This document shows positions 1 to 10,138 of a stretch of 64,000 nt of DNA, piece after piece (the stretch's first letter is position 1; each line of letters opens with the position of its first letter). The stretch is from Fusibacter_A sp965140735 (GTDB taxonomy: Bacteria > Bacillota > Clostridia > Peptostreptococcales > Acidaminobacteraceae). Under the pieces are notes generated by a model that had not been told where the DNA came from, made no database searches, and saw nothing but the letters and a program-made list of their open reading frames with translations. The stretch lies in contig OZ223306.1 in the NCBI GenBank assembly GCA_965140735.1, positions 3,162,001 to 3,226,000 on the forward strand. Reading direction: 5' to 3'. The position numbers were made by a program, and so were the translations under genes.

Positions 1-125
1 AGTATAGAATTTACTTGTGTATACACTATGAAGCAATTGTGAATAAATTGTGAAACCCATATTGCAGAATTATTTCAATCGTCATAATTTTGTAATATTT
101 CTTGCAAATTGCCTTTTGATAAATT

Positions 126-144
126 CTCATTAACTCTCAATGAG
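126..144 (-). terminator. weak hairpin after the PKD protein gene
   Basis: A short inverted repeat (CTCATT / AATGAG, 7-base loop) lies just past the stop codon of the large surface-protein gene. On the minus strand it is followed by an A/T-rich tail but no clean T-run. It may end the two-gene surface operon, or be chance. Nothing else is recognisable in the first 145 bases. Confidence 0.3.
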
Positions 145-145
145 C

Positions 146-3100
146 CTAATCCACCTGTCCCCTAACAGGCTCAATATACAAAAGATCATGTATGTTCCCT
201 GTGATATCAATATCTGCTATCTCCGTCTGTATGAGGCCTTTTGTGGTATAGTCGCCATGCCAATCTACCCCTTTTGGAATGACATAAAGTGTGGCTTTAT
301 AGCTTGGCTTTAACCGTTCATTTTCAAAGCTCTGGGTGGAGTCTGCATAGGGCAGAGCGTATTCATACTGCCAAAGATCACCTTCTGCTGTACTCTTCAC
401 TTTCTTTAGATGCACTGGGAAGTACACTTTCATGTGGAAGTCGTCTTCATATCGGTAAAGATTGTTATATTTATCCCAGTAGGTCATGGACTCTAGTTCT
501 GGACTAAGCCTTAACAGTGCCCCTTCTATCTCCCCATGGATTAAGGCCTCAAAGATTACACATTCATGTGCTAAAAACCGGTGTGGCTCTACGGTGGTGA
601 CTTCACCTTTAAGTGTGGTCTGACCTCTCCAGTGATTCCAGTAACCTCTGACATCAAATGATTTTACGGTTACTGGTCGATAGTCAAAGGGCACTTCTGA
701 TATAGCTTGATTACCTGAGGCAGTTTTGGTTTCAAATCTGGCGATGTACTGCCCTGTTGGTGCCGGTGCTGAGGTATTGGCATCCACTGCTATGATTTTT
801 ACATTTCTCGTCCATGTGGCCTGATCTAGCAGATGGTTGCTTTTGTGCGTTTCAGATATTTTTTGTAAACTAAAGGTTTTTTCGTAGCTTGTCCCTGAAA
901 AGAGTTTCACTATGGTTTCTTTGGAATATCCACCTGTGATGCCTTTGAGGTCATATGAGTTCCCACTTTGAACCGCTATACTGGCATTTATATTCACTGG
1001 GGTGATGATATTGAAGTCTAAGCTTTTACGATCTTGATCACCTGTTTTGACTTGATAACTTGTGCCATTTGTATTTTTAATGTCTTTCAGTTTTACCTCA
1101 ACTTTATAGCCACCATCTTTGTAGGTTTCTGGGAGTCTTATGAGAATATCATGCCATTGTCTTTTCCCATTTGCATCTGTGTAGGTGCCCGTGTTGCTAT
1201 TGGTGTATTCTGTATACTTTTGGTTGATAAGCCCATCATTACTTTTAAGATCTATTTCGATGCCATGTGGAAGCGCTCTGTTTACGATGATGTTGGTCAA
1301 TCTAAGAGATTCAGATGCAGGGATGGCTTTTTTGCTAAATTCTGGTCGTTCTGTTTTGAGTTCACATGTTAATACCAGTGGCATTTCAGTAGGCATGATA
1401 AAAGTTTTAACGATGCTATTTGTGGCACCTTCTAGATCTGTAACGGTCTGTGCAACTTCTATGGTGTCGCTGTAGTTGAGTCCCCAAGGGATGCCATCGT
1501 GCCAACTGGGTTCCCCATTTAATCTATACTTGTATTCAACTTTTGTAATCCCATTCCAGTATGCGCCAATGTGATCGAGATCATAAGCATAACTCATGGG
1601 GGTGATCCCAATATAGGTGGACTGGTAATTGTAGCTGAGGTCAAAGTTAGCAATTGGTCTGCGATGCACGTATACATCTATACTTGCGGGTTTAGATTTT
1701 TTTCTGTAGTCCCCAAAGATTTCGCTGTCACTTCCAAGAGTTGGATTGTCAATGACATAGTAATCCAGTTTGTATTTACCCACTTTATCAAATGAAGTTG
1801 GTGGCCATACTAAGTCTGTATTGTTGTAAGTAGATACCCCTGTGCCATTCGTAAAGTAATTAGAGTCATGTGCAGTATGATAATAAGCATGAATTAACGG
1901 ATCTTTTTCATTATCCGTATATGAGCTGTGATAAGTGGCGGTGTCCTCTCCCAGTATCAAGTAAAGACCACCATCAGGGCTGAACTTGATCTTGTTTTGC
2001 TGATTGATTTCAGAGAGTATCGTTTCAAGTGAATTTAGTCCGTATTTCTTGCCTTGGGGGTTTGCACTCACAAGCTGATTTAAGGTGATTTGTTGTGAGG
2101 TTAACCCTGATATTTTATCATAGTACTGAGGATCACAGGATGCCATGACAGTTATGTTGTTTGCTCTTATATAGTCGATCAATCTCGCTTCTGCAACTTT
2201 GAATGAATCTCCTTTTGCAAGGTAGATCATGTACCTTGAGGATTTATCTCTGAGTGGCGACGATTTGATGTTATTGATGTTGACACCTGTGATATTTCTG
2301 CCATAGGGGATAACTGTCTTAATACCTAATGGGGCATCCACCCATTCACCTTCATAGACTGGGGGCACTCTATAATACCACTCCTCATCTTCACTATCCC
2401 AAAACCGACCCTCACCAGGCGTAATTAAGGTATGTTGAGCGTCCCATACTTTGACACTTGTTCCATTAAAGCATTTAGCAATTGGCGTCAAACTGACAAA
2501 ATCATTTGGTACTTTTCTAGCCTCATAAACATGTATATAAAAAGGTTGTTCCACAAGATCATAATATCCAGCTCCCTTTGAATAATCTGGAACGAAGTCC
2601 CATTCTGGTGCAGGTGCGTAAATATCATAGAAATTATTCGATGTTCTATAATAAATATGAGGCGTATTAAAGCCATGAAACTCTTCGTTTGTCTTTACAA
2701 TATCTATAAATCCATACTGGTCTACGTTGACCTTTATGGCAGTCGGGGCATTGGGCAAAACTTTATGCCGTTCAAGCCAGTTTGGGGAATCAACGTATCC
2801 TGATACAACTTTTCCACCTACACGTTCAACGTGATTTCCCGCAACATAGAACTGATTGTCATAGGTTTTTGCTAAAACTAAAAGATCAAGAACTTCAATT
2901 TTCTCTACGTTACTAAAGCCGGGGATTTGCTTAAAGCCTTTTGTGCCATAGTAAGTACCAACATAGCTTCCTTTACTAATTTCACTTACTGGAACATCAA
3001 AATAGTTTAGATTAAGAAATAGTCCAGTTGGCCCCTCATAATATGTGGTCTTTGCCCCATTTACCCAAACTGTCCCGTCATTTTTAAGTGCATAAGAGTT

Positions 3101-6013
3101 CGTTGCCCCTCTTATTGATTTGACATTCGTCATCACAAGATGAAAGGGCTTTAACTTGCCTTCATAATAATATTGAGTCGGATATGAGGTTGAAAGATAA
3201 CCTTCATCTGTTCCCGCCATGTAGAGTTCACCATTTTCAAGCAGTACATAGAAGACGGTTAAATTTTTTTGACCTGAAATAGCTTTGACATTTGAACTGA
3301 AATCATAGCTTCTGTCAACAACAATATCATTATAAAATTCTATTTTTAATGTGACGTGATTCGTGTCTAAAGCATAAAAATCAATATCACTTGCCTGACC
3401 ACCTGCTCCACGATTACTTGATGCGATTTTATAAGGAGATTCGTAGATGTTTTCAACATAGTCCTGCTTTATTGAAGAGTAGCTGTAACCATATGAAAGA
3501 GAAATCTCATCTTGTGGCTTTTTCCCTATGATTTGTTTGTCACTTACAATGTTGAAATTTATGTTTCTAAAGTGTTCTGAACCTTCTATCTTAAACTGGT
3601 TCATTCTAGCTTGAAGATTGACGAGATCGTCTCCTTCATAGTCTGTAACGATAGAAACATCTATCTTCTTCTCTGTTACAGCGATAGCACTTGCCACCGG
3701 GGCAATGTTGTCTACTTCAACCACTGTTGTGGCGTAAACCTTCTTATAATCTGACTCAGTTAAATACTGAGGCATGGTCGGTTCACCAAAGGTTTCGGTG
3801 ACAGCAAGATAAATTTCATATTTACCAACGTGATTGACATTGAAACTAACACCTGTGTCAATCTGTTCTGTTGACGTTTTTATATAATGCCATGCTTCGC
3901 CCTCAAAGCTGCCATCATTGTTGCTATCAAAAATATAATACCAGTCCCTTTTGCCGATATAGTCACCATCTGTTGAATATGATGCATCACGAGCAGTTAT
4001 GGTAGCAGTTTTTTCTTCATTTCGATAAACTGGACTTGTGGCTCTTAGTTTTGTCACTGGGGGTTTGTCTTCTACGATGTTTAGAATCAAGGTTTCAGTG
4101 TCTGATTTGCCAAAGCCATTTGTCCCTGTACATGTGACTATATATTTGCCTTTTTTTCTAAACATGATGTCTATATTTTTGCCATAATTTGATGTCATGA
4201 TGATATCACTCTGAGGGATAACGCTCCCCATTGGCTTTATCGTCCACTTAAAGTTATTGCCAACTGGGGCATAATATTCATTCCAATAGTCATTTTCAGC
4301 CTTTAAGGTGATGGTTCTATTTTCTTTATAAGTCCCACTTCGCCACAAGGCGATATTGGGGCTTGGGGGTTCTATCTTAATGTAGCCGTTTGTTTCACTT
4401 CTTGCCCCTTTATTATCTGTTACACCAAGGATGACTTGATAAGTCCCAAGTGCTTTAAAGTCGATGTTTACTGTTCTTTTGTCACCTTCAATCCTAGTAC
4501 CGAGCATTGGCACTTCAAAATCATAGCTGACGATATACCCATCATCATCAGGATCATATGAGTATCTCCCCGATACACTCACCCCACCCATTGACGATTG
4601 TTCTGGCATGGAGAGTATGGCCACTGGTGGCGTGTTGAGTTCTAGCTCCTTATAGATCGTTGTGTAGGCGTAATCATAAGCCGATTCTATCACCTCTCCG
4701 CCCTTTAAGGTGACGATCGTCTTGCCTTTAAATATCTGGGTTTTGGATTTGCCCTCATAAGAAAGAGTATACATTTTTGTGAAACTTGGATTCAGCTCAG
4801 GTGAGAAAACTTGCTTTTGTATCCAGTCTCCTTCCTTCGTAGAGAGTTGAAGTTCCACTGTGAGAATATCTTCTACATTTAGGTTTTTAATATGACCTTT
4901 TAGTGTTACAGGTACAGTGACGCTGTATTGATCTTTTTCAAGTTTAATGCGCTCTTGCACCGTTACCCTTGCAGTAGCATTAGGGGCCTCATTCGGAATG
5001 ATGTGCAAGGTGGCATAAACTGGATCAGACGATACTTTGGCTTCCGATGAATCCCACGGCCTTTTATATAGGGCTGCGCCTTTTAAGGTTATCTGGTAAT
5101 CTCCTACAGGTAAGAAGCCACTTATAAAAGAGCCTTTATTTGGCATTTGTTTATCTATAGGTACTCCGCTTGATAAGCGTTGATACGTCCATTCATAAAC
5201 TTCTTTCGCATCACTTGGACGACTCTTTGAGAGTGATGCGTCTATATTTATCACTTCACCTTCTTTAAAAACCAATTGCTTACCATTGCTATTCACAGGA
5301 TTCCCCGAAGCATCATAACTCGTAATTACAGGCGTAGGGGCATTGATCGGTTGTGCGGGAAAACTGAAGGTAGCCCCAAAGTATTGCGTACTACAAACTG
5401 ATTTTATAGTTTCAAAACTCCACCCCATAGTCCCTTGAGAAGCTCTAAATTCTTCTGCACTTGCCCATATGACACCAATTGGCGTAAGATCGCCGTTGAT
5501 ATCGGTCCCAAAAGAGCCCTGCTCTACACCGTTAATTTTAGAAGTTAAAACTGCATAGCGTTCAATGACGTTATCGTGTGAAAAGAAATCATTGATATCT
5601 TCTATGGCTTTATCACTGTAATATTTAGAACCCACCGTATGATATTTTTCATAAAAAGCTTCATAGATGGATTTGATGTTTTCGTTTTTAATGGCGTTGT
5701 CTGGTCCCAGTGGCACATGGAAGTAGTTTTTTATCCATTGCTTGCCATCTTGATCGTATGGATCAGAATGTTTATAGTCTTTCATATGCACATAGGCTGA
5801 GTAGACCTCTCCATTTTGTGTAAAGGCAAACTTAAAACCCAGTGTTTTAAAGGTAACTCCGCCTTGAGCGAGGGGGGTGTCGGTGATGAACTCGAAAACG
5901 TTAGTGTCTTGATCATAGCCTGTTCCATCATCATTTTCTTCCATAAAACTCAAAGGATATATTAATTCCATAAGGATTAAAATCATTAGCAAATAGCTTA
6001 TTTGTCGTTTCAT
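146..6013 (-). CDS. giant secreted multi-PKD / RCC1-like surface protein
   Basis: A protein of 1955 residues with an N-terminal hydrophobic signal segment (about residues 5-22) and no other obvious membrane span. PKD-like Ig folds are visible at about 460-548 (SYDPDDDG, then a YQVILGVTDN strand), 555-648 and 650-768 (VGKYEIYLAVTE). Residues about 905-1130 look like degenerate RCC1 beta-propeller repeats (ENGELYMAG, KNDGTVWVNG). The C-terminal half is beta-rich and not recognised. No SLH, LPXTG or C-terminal anchor is evident. The ATG has a GAGGT site 5 bases upstream, inside the end of the SLH-protein gene, so the two are translationally coupled and the proteins probably act together at the cell surface. 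Function beyond an exported adhesive or structural role is unknown. Confidence 0.85.
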   Translation of the reverse strand: MKRQISYLLMILILMELIYPLSFMEENDDGTGYDQDTNVFEFITDTPLAQGGVTFKTLGFKFAFTQNGEVYSAYVHMKDYKHSDPYDQDGKQWIKNYFHVPLGPDNAIKNENIKSIYEAFYEKYHTVGSKYYSDKAIEDINDFFSHDNVIERYAVLTSKINGVEQGSFGTDINGDLTPIGVIWASAEEFRASQGTMGWSFETIKSVCSTQYFGATFSFPAQPINAPTPVITSYDASGNPVNSNGKQLVFKEGEVINIDASLSKSRPSDAKEVYEWTYQRLSSGVPIDKQMPNKGSFISGFLPVGDYQITLKGAALYKRPWDSSEAKVSSDPVYATLHIIPNEAPNATARVTVQERIKLEKDQYSVTVPVTLKGHIKNLNVEDILTVELQLSTKEGDWIQKQVFSPELNPSFTKMYTLSYEGKSKTQIFKGKTIVTLKGGEVIESAYDYAYTTIYKELELNTPPVAILSMPEQSSMGGVSVSGRYSYDPDDDGYIVSYDFEVPMLGTRIEGDKRTVNIDFKALGTYQVILGVTDNKGARSETNGYIKIEPPSPNIALWRSGTYKENRTITLKAENDYWNEYYAPVGNNFKWTIKPMGSVIPQSDIIMTSNYGKNIDIMFRKKGKYIVTCTGTNGFGKSDTETLILNIVEDKPPVTKLRATSPVYRNEEKTATITARDASYSTDGDYIGKRDWYYIFDSNNDGSFEGEAWHYIKTSTEQIDTGVSFNVNHVGKYEIYLAVTETFGEPTMPQYLTESDYKKVYATTVVEVDNIAPVASAIAVTEKKIDVSIVTDYEGDDLVNLQARMNQFKIEGSEHFRNINFNIVSDKQIIGKKPQDEISLSYGYSYSSIKQDYVENIYESPYKIASSNRGAGGQASDIDFYALDTNHVTLKIEFYNDIVVDRSYDFSSNVKAISGQKNLTVFYVLLENGELYMAGTDEGYLSTSYPTQYYYEGKLKPFHLVMTNVKSIRGATNSYALKNDGTVWVNGAKTTYYEGPTGLFLNLNYFDVPVSEISKGSYVGTYYGTKGFKQIPGFSNVEKIEVLDLLVLAKTYDNQFYVAGNHVERVGGKVVSGYVDSPNWLERHKVLPNAPTAIKVNVDQYGFIDIVKTNEEFHGFNTPHIYYRTSNNFYDIYAPAPEWDFVPDYSKGAGYYDLVEQPFYIHVYEARKVPNDFVSLTPIAKCFNGTSVKVWDAQHTLITPGEGRFWDSEDEEWYYRVPPVYEGEWVDAPLGIKTVIPYGRNITGVNINNIKSSPLRDKSSRYMIYLAKGDSFKVAEARLIDYIRANNITVMASCDPQYYDKISGLTSQQITLNQLVSANPQGKKYGLNSLETILSEINQQNKIKFSPDGGLYLILGEDTATYHSSYTDNEKDPLIHAYYHTAHDSNYFTNGTGVSTYNNTDLVWPPTSFDKVGKYKLDYYVIDNPTLGSDSEIFGDYRKKSKPASIDVYVHRRPIANFDLSYNYQSTYIGITPMSYAYDLDHIGAYWNGITKVEYKYRLNGEPSWHDGIPWGLNYSDTIEVAQTVTDLEGATNSIVKTFIMPTEMPLVLTCELKTERPEFSKKAIPASESLRLTNIIVNRALPHGIEIDLKSNDGLINQKYTEYTNSNTGTYTDANGKRQWHDILIRLPETYKDGGYKVEVKLKDIKNTNGTSYQVKTGDQDRKSLDFNIITPVNINASIAVQSGNSYDLKGITGGYSKETIVKLFSGTSYEKTFSLQKISETHKSNHLLDQATWTRNVKIIAVDANTSAPAPTGQYIARFETKTASGNQAISEVPFDYRPVTVKSFDVRGYWNHWRGQTTLKGEVTTVEPHRFLAHECVIFEALIHGEIEGALLRLSPELESMTYWDKYNNLYRYEDDFHMKVYFPVHLKKVKSTAEGDLWQYEYALPYADSTQSFENERLKPSYKATLYVIPKGVDWHGDYTTKGLIQTEIADIDITGNIHDLLYIEPVRGQVD

Positions 6014-6021
6014 TTTTACCT

Positions 6022-7374
6022 CTATTCAATTGGATTCACTGGAATAAAATCAGTCAGATAATAGTTTGAACGATATGATGTTCCATTTGTTGCCCATTCA
6101 GTATTTCGGATATCGTTACTGTTGCCAGTTGTCACTTCAAAATCAATATAATACCATTGATTTACCTTTAAATCTACAACCACCTCATGATGATGTGTTT
6201 GATACATTTGTGCTTTTTGACTTGGAGATTTAAAAATGAAATAAAGTCTGCCTCTTGTTCTATTTTGATTATCAGATCCCTTATAGAACAAATTCTTATC
6301 TGTGATAAATGTACTCTCCATCACTAATGTATTTTTTTTAATTTTTTGGAGTAACTCTCCAAAAAAATCCTGTGTTTTTTCACTTTTATTTGATACACTT
6401 TGCATTGCTTTTTCATAAGCATCTAAGTCCATGCGGTAGTCATAGTTATAGAATATATTAACACCATCTACAGCTACGTTATAGTAAGCATCTACTTGCT
6501 TTTGCTTCGCTTCAATTGTACTGTAGCCTGCCCCATACCATTTTTTATTAATGTATTCATCATAGGTGTAGGAATTATCTAATGAACCTGAAAACACATT
6601 ATTTGTATGTTGTTTTAGTTCGCTGATCACTTTCTCTCGATCAATAGCAGGTTTGCCATTTTCAAAGGGCATTTCTACAGCATTCTGACTTTCTACTGGC
6701 TGAACTAACGTAATCCAAGTCATAACATTGCCCTTTACATCGTCTGAATAGGCTCTTTTATCTTTATCCATCACACGCTCAATTACCACACAAGCTGCCC
6801 CTCTTGTGAATTTTTGTTCAGGATAGAAGTAATTCTCATTGCCAGTGAGGACGCCTTTTTGAAGCATACTGTAGACGGCATCACGATACTTCGGCTCGAT
6901 TTGGTCATGATCTAAAATGGCTTGATCGAGTATAGGGGTGTAACAAGGATCATACGTGTACTTTTCTTTCACGCTCAGTGCATTATAAAGCATGTAAGCC
7001 GTTTCTGCTCTTGTGAGGTCTTGGTTCGATCGAGCAAATTCATCCGTTGATTTGATAATGCCCTTTTGGATGGCACTTTGAATAATAGGGGCATCCCATG
7101 ACTCGCCACTCTGTGGTGTGCTTGGGGTTTCTCCAACTGCTTTTAGAAGCAGTGAAAGAAATTCAGAACTAGTGATGGCTTTATCAGGCTTAAAAGTACC
7201 GTCAGGATAACCTGAGATCACACCTTGATTTACTAGAGATGTGACAAAGGATTCTGACCAGTGACCATTTATGTCAGTAGGCAGTGCTGAAGCAAAAGAT
7301 GTATTTATCATTAACGTTTGAGTCAATAAAGTGATTGTCAAAATACCTGTTGTTATTATTTTAGTAAGTTTCAT
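6022..7374 (-). CDS. S-layer homology (SLH) domain protein
   Basis: An exported protein of 450 residues from the chosen start. That ATG has GAGGAG about 10 bases upstream and begins a clean signal peptide (MKLTKIITTG..., cleavage near ASA at 28-30); an upstream in-frame ATG at 7440 would put charged residues ahead of it. Three SLH modules follow at about 33-78 (DINGHWSES, GYPDGTFKPD), 91-134 and 155-203 (FYPEQKFTRG), which in the family bind pyruvylated secondary cell-wall polymer. The C-terminal 240 residues are not recognised and contain many Tyr, Asn and Lys. The next gene starts 8 bases downstream and encodes the giant PKD protein, suggesting a wall-anchored partner for it. Confidence 0.9.
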   Translation of the reverse strand: MKLTKIITTGILTITLLTQTLMINTSFASALPTDINGHWSESFVTSLVNQGVISGYPDGTFKPDKAITSSEFLSLLLKAVGETPSTPQSGESWDAPIIQSAIQKGIIKSTDEFARSNQDLTRAETAYMLYNALSVKEKYTYDPCYTPILDQAILDHDQIEPKYRDAVYSMLQKGVLTGNENYFYPEQKFTRGAACVVIERVMDKDKRAYSDDVKGNVMTWITLVQPVESQNAVEMPFENGKPAIDREKVISELKQHTNNVFSGSLDNSYTYDEYINKKWYGAGYSTIEAKQKQVDAYYNVAVDGVNIFYNYDYRMDLDAYEKAMQSVSNKSEKTQDFFGELLQKIKKNTLVMESTFITDKNLFYKGSDNQNRTRGRLYFIFKSPSQKAQMYQTHHHEVVVDLKVNQWYYIDFEVTTGNSNDIRNTEWATNGTSYRSNYYLTDFIPVNPIE

Positions 7375-7439
7375 GAATTGGTCTCCTCTTTTATCTATTT
7401 TTTTGTGAGTCTTCTGAAGTCCATTGAGAGCATAGTACA

Positions 7440-7468
7440 AAAATAGAGATGTCGCATGGACACCTCTG
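7440..7468 (-). terminator. terminator of the 45-codon gene
   Basis: On the minus strand the stem GAGGTGTC/GACATCTC with loop CATGC is followed by TATTTTTG. It lies just past the stop of the small gene at 7474 and before the SLH-protein gene, separating the two units. Confidence 0.75.
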
Positions 7469-7473
7469 GGGCA

Positions 7474-7611
7474 TTATTTTTTATGAATTCTGATATGTAT
7501 GTCAGGTCTTATGCCAAAAAGTTCTCTTGTACCTTCATCTTCAATTCTAGGTTCTTTCTTACCAAAGCTATTTTCAATAATAAATCCTTTTCCGTTATCA
7601 TCATGATACAT
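7474..7611 (-). CDS. 45-residue protein, unrecognised
   Basis: Reading the minus strand gives an ATG 7 bases after a strong AAGGAG site, 45 codons and a TAA, followed at once by a good intrinsic terminator. The product starts MYHDDNGKGFIIENSFGKKE and ends in a basic, His-rich tail (HIRIHKK). It is highly charged, has no membrane segment and no cysteine, and I do not recognise a family. A longer overlapping reading frame at 7509-7694 has no comparable ribosome site and runs in another frame. The complete set of signals supports a real short gene; its role is unknown. Confidence 0.6.
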   Translation of the reverse strand: MYHDDNGKGFIIENSFGKKEPRIEDEGTRELFGIRPDIHIRIHKK

Positions 7612-7761
7612 CTCAATTCTCCTTGTATTCCTAATCTTGTTGTTTTGTTACCATTATTACTTAACAACAATTGCAATTTAGTAAAGTATATCATAAAATG
7701 TTAAGTAAAACCAACATTTATTTTACATTTAATTACATTTAAATAAACCCTGACAAGCACT

Positions 7762-7800
7762 AAAAAAAACCAGCAGCCAAGGGATCGATGACTACCGGTT
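7762..7800 (-). terminator. terminator of the kam operon
   Basis: On the minus strand a 12-bp stem (AACCGGTAGTCA with TGGCTGCTGGTT, allowing G-U pairs) is followed by eight T residues, 24 bases after the kamE stop. It closes the lysine-fermentation transcription unit. Confidence 0.85.
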
Positions 7801-7823
7801 TGTAAACGATTCAAATTTGTTGC

Positions 7824-8582
7824 TTAAACGAGTTTTCTTTCAACAAGCTGTTGTACCACAAAAGAGCCAACATCCTCCGCAAAAGTACCTGTTCCAAAAC
7901 CTGCATCATAACCAAGTTCTTTTGCAAGTTCATATGAGATTCTTGGACCGCCTGCACAGACAATCATTTTGTCTCTGATACCTTCAGATTCTAAAAGTTC
8001 GATCAACTGCGTCATATTCGGAATGTGAACATCCTTTTGAGTGACGATTTGTGAGACGATAATCGCATCTGCATTCAGCTCAATCGCCTTAGCAACAAGC
8101 TCTTCATTAGGTACTTGCGCCCCAAGATTATAAGCTTTAATCCCATGATATCTCTCAAGGCCATAATGATGGTCATAACCTTTCATATTCATAATTGCAT
8201 CGATACCAACCGTATGCGCATCTGTCCCTGAACAAGCACCTACAATGACGATATCTCTGTTAAAGTGCTCTTTGATATAAGCTTCAACACCTGTTTTATC
8301 CATAACATCTGATTCAACTTTAGGCACTTCTATCGATGTATAATCAACAGTGTGCATACACTTACCGTACATCGTAAACATTGTATAGCCAACACCTAAA
8401 TCTTCTGCATACACCACTGCTGGCTCATCAACACCCATTTTAGTGAGCAATTGCTTCGCCGCTTCTTTACTTTCTTCATTGCAAGGAATTGGTAGAGTAA
8501 AAGAGAACTGCATCATACCATCGTTCATGGTATCACCATAAGGCTTAACTTTCGTTAAATCTAATCCGCTGTTTATACTCAT
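7824..8582 (-). CDS. kamE: lysine 5,6-aminomutase beta subunit
   Basis: The small, cobalamin-binding subunit (252 residues) of the B12/PLP enzyme that moves an amino group in D-lysine or L-beta-lysine during lysine fermentation. The base-off B12 motif DAHTVG is at 121-126, with H123 the expected cobalt ligand. K134 lies 11 residues on (MNMK), the same spacing as the cobalt-binding His and PLP-binding Lys of the characterised Clostridium sticklandii enzyme. A Rossmann-like B12 fold follows (SQIVTQ, CAGGPR, GFGTGTFAEDV). The ATG overlaps the kamD stop as TAATG and has GGAGG 10 bases upstream, so equal production with KamD is expected. It is the last gene of the operon. Confidence 0.96.
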   Translation of the reverse strand: MSINSGLDLTKVKPYGDTMNDGMMQFSFTLPIPCNEESKEAAKQLLTKMGVDEPAVVYAEDLGVGYTMFTMYGKCMHTVDYTSIEVPKVESDVMDKTGVEAYIKEHFNRDIVIVGACSGTDAHTVGIDAIMNMKGYDHHYGLERYHGIKAYNLGAQVPNEELVAKAIELNADAIIVSQIVTQKDVHIPNMTQLIELLESEGIRDKMIVCAGGPRISYELAKELGYDAGFGTGTFAEDVGSFVVQQLVERKLV

Positions 8583-10138
8583 TACTTGTTACCTCCTAGC
8601 ATCATTGGAATAAATGGATTGAAGTAATTCTCACCTTTCTGAGTAACGCCATCAAGCCCTTTACCACCATCCATTTTTCTGATTATATCTGCAAATTTAC
8701 CTTGTTCTATCGTATTCATAATGCCCATCTTTTCAATATCTTTTAAAAGTTCAGCTGCTTCTGCTAAAACGCTTTGAGCACGTTTTTGGATGATACCATC
8801 CTTTTTATATTCAACTTCATCACCAAGATGTCTCATATTTTTAAAGATATATTTTGCGTTCTCAATGGCAAGAGCTCTATCTTGAAGTAATGGTGTGTGG
8901 ATGGCTTCTGTCATCATGCCAAGGAGTTGAAGACTTTGATTCGTCATGATTGCAACTGTGTTAAAAAGTGCATCTTGAATATGCCCTTTAAAAATATTAC
9001 CTGTCATAAATTTAGTTGGCGGCATATATTTAAGTGGTGCATTTGGGAAGATTTCTCGTGCCATCTGAGCTTGAGAAAGTTCAAGTAAGAAGCCGTCTTC
9101 AGTATCAGGATTCATTTCAAACGCATGCCCCAGTCCCATTTGTTCTTCTGGTAGCCCTGCAAGTAAAGCGAATTGCTCGTTGATAAATTGTGAAGCTAAA
9201 ACCGTATGTGCCTCTTCAATTGCATCTGATGTAGTCAAGTAATTATCTTCACCTGTATTGATAATAATCCCTGCAAAGCCATTGATCACACGTGAGAAAA
9301 ATTGATCTACAAGTGTTCTTTGCATGTTGATATCTCTAAATAAAATACCATAGAGCGCATCATTTAGCATAACATCAAGTCTTTCAATAGCACCCATTGC
9401 AGCAATTTCTGGCATACAAAGTCCAGAACAATAGTTACAAAGTCTGATATATTTACCGACTTCTTCTCCCACTTCGTCCAGCGCTTTTCTCATAATTCTA
9501 AAATTCTCTTGCGTTGCATAAGTCCCACCGAATCCTTCAGTAGTTGCACCATATGGCACATAATCCAAAAGACTTTGAGCAGTCGTACGAATAACAGCGA
9601 TGATATCTGCACCCTGTCTTGCTGCCGCTTGCGCCTGTAAAACATCTTCATAGATATTCCCAGTTGCAACGATGACATATAAATAAGGCTTTGGACCTTC
9701 GCCTAAATTGGTTAGGTAATCATCTCTTTTCTCACGATTGAGTCTAATTTGATCCACCATTTTTTGGGCAACTGATTCAATCACTGCATCTATCTTTGAA
9801 CGTTCCTGAATTTCAATTTTAGTCAAATCAATTTCATCTTGAGCAACCATTTCAGCAATTTCTTGAGGCGTTTTTGAAAGCGCAACCATTGCATTACCAA
9901 TCCAGAAAGAGGCCCCTTCTGCTAAACCACCACCATGTTTGATATTATCAACAACCACGTTTGGAAGCGGTCTCTCTAAATCATCAATGCCATCTATTCC
10001 AAGTAGCCTTGCCACTGTTCTCTCCACCGAAACTGTCGTGTGGCGTTCAATAAACTTTTGTGTGTCTTCAGCGATAATTCTTGCTGATTTTCTAGCGCCC
10101 TCTACCACGCTAAAATCCAGATTTAACTTACTCACCAT
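8582..10138 (-). CDS. kamD: lysine 5,6-aminomutase alpha subunit
   Basis: The large TIM-barrel subunit (518 residues), partner of KamE, providing the PLP and adenosylcobalamin reaction chamber. The sequence is KamD-like throughout (SARIIAEDTQKFIERH near the start; GGTYATQENFRIMRKALDE in the middle; NPFIPMMLGG at the end), and the length matches the family. The ATG has AGGAGG 5 bases upstream and overlaps the end of the MutS-like gene by 11 bp; the stop overlaps kamE. With kamA it provides the two successive amino-group migrations from L-lysine to 3,5-diaminohexanoate. Confidence 0.96.
   Translation of the reverse strand: MVSKLNLDFSVVEGARKSARIIAEDTQKFIERHTTVSVERTVARLLGIDGIDDLERPLPNVVVDNIKHGGGLAEGASFWIGNAMVALSKTPQEIAEMVAQDEIDLTKIEIQERSKIDAVIESVAQKMVDQIRLNREKRDDYLTNLGEGPKPYLYVIVATGNIYEDVLQAQAAARQGADIIAVIRTTAQSLLDYVPYGATTEGFGGTYATQENFRIMRKALDEVGEEVGKYIRLCNYCSGLCMPEIAAMGAIERLDVMLNDALYGILFRDINMQRTLVDQFFSRVINGFAGIIINTGEDNYLTTSDAIEEAHTVLASQFINEQFALLAGLPEEQMGLGHAFEMNPDTEDGFLLELSQAQMAREIFPNAPLKYMPPTKFMTGNIFKGHIQDALFNTVAIMTNQSLQLLGMMTEAIHTPLLQDRALAIENAKYIFKNMRHLGDEVEYKKDGIIQKRAQSVLAEAAELLKDIEKMGIMNTIEQGKFADIIRKMDGGKGLDGVTQKGENYFNPFIPMMLGGNK

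Noticed and set aside
7509..7694. 61-codon minus-strand frame overlapping the small gene
   Set aside because: It has no good ribosome site and overlaps, in another frame, a 45-codon gene with full signals.
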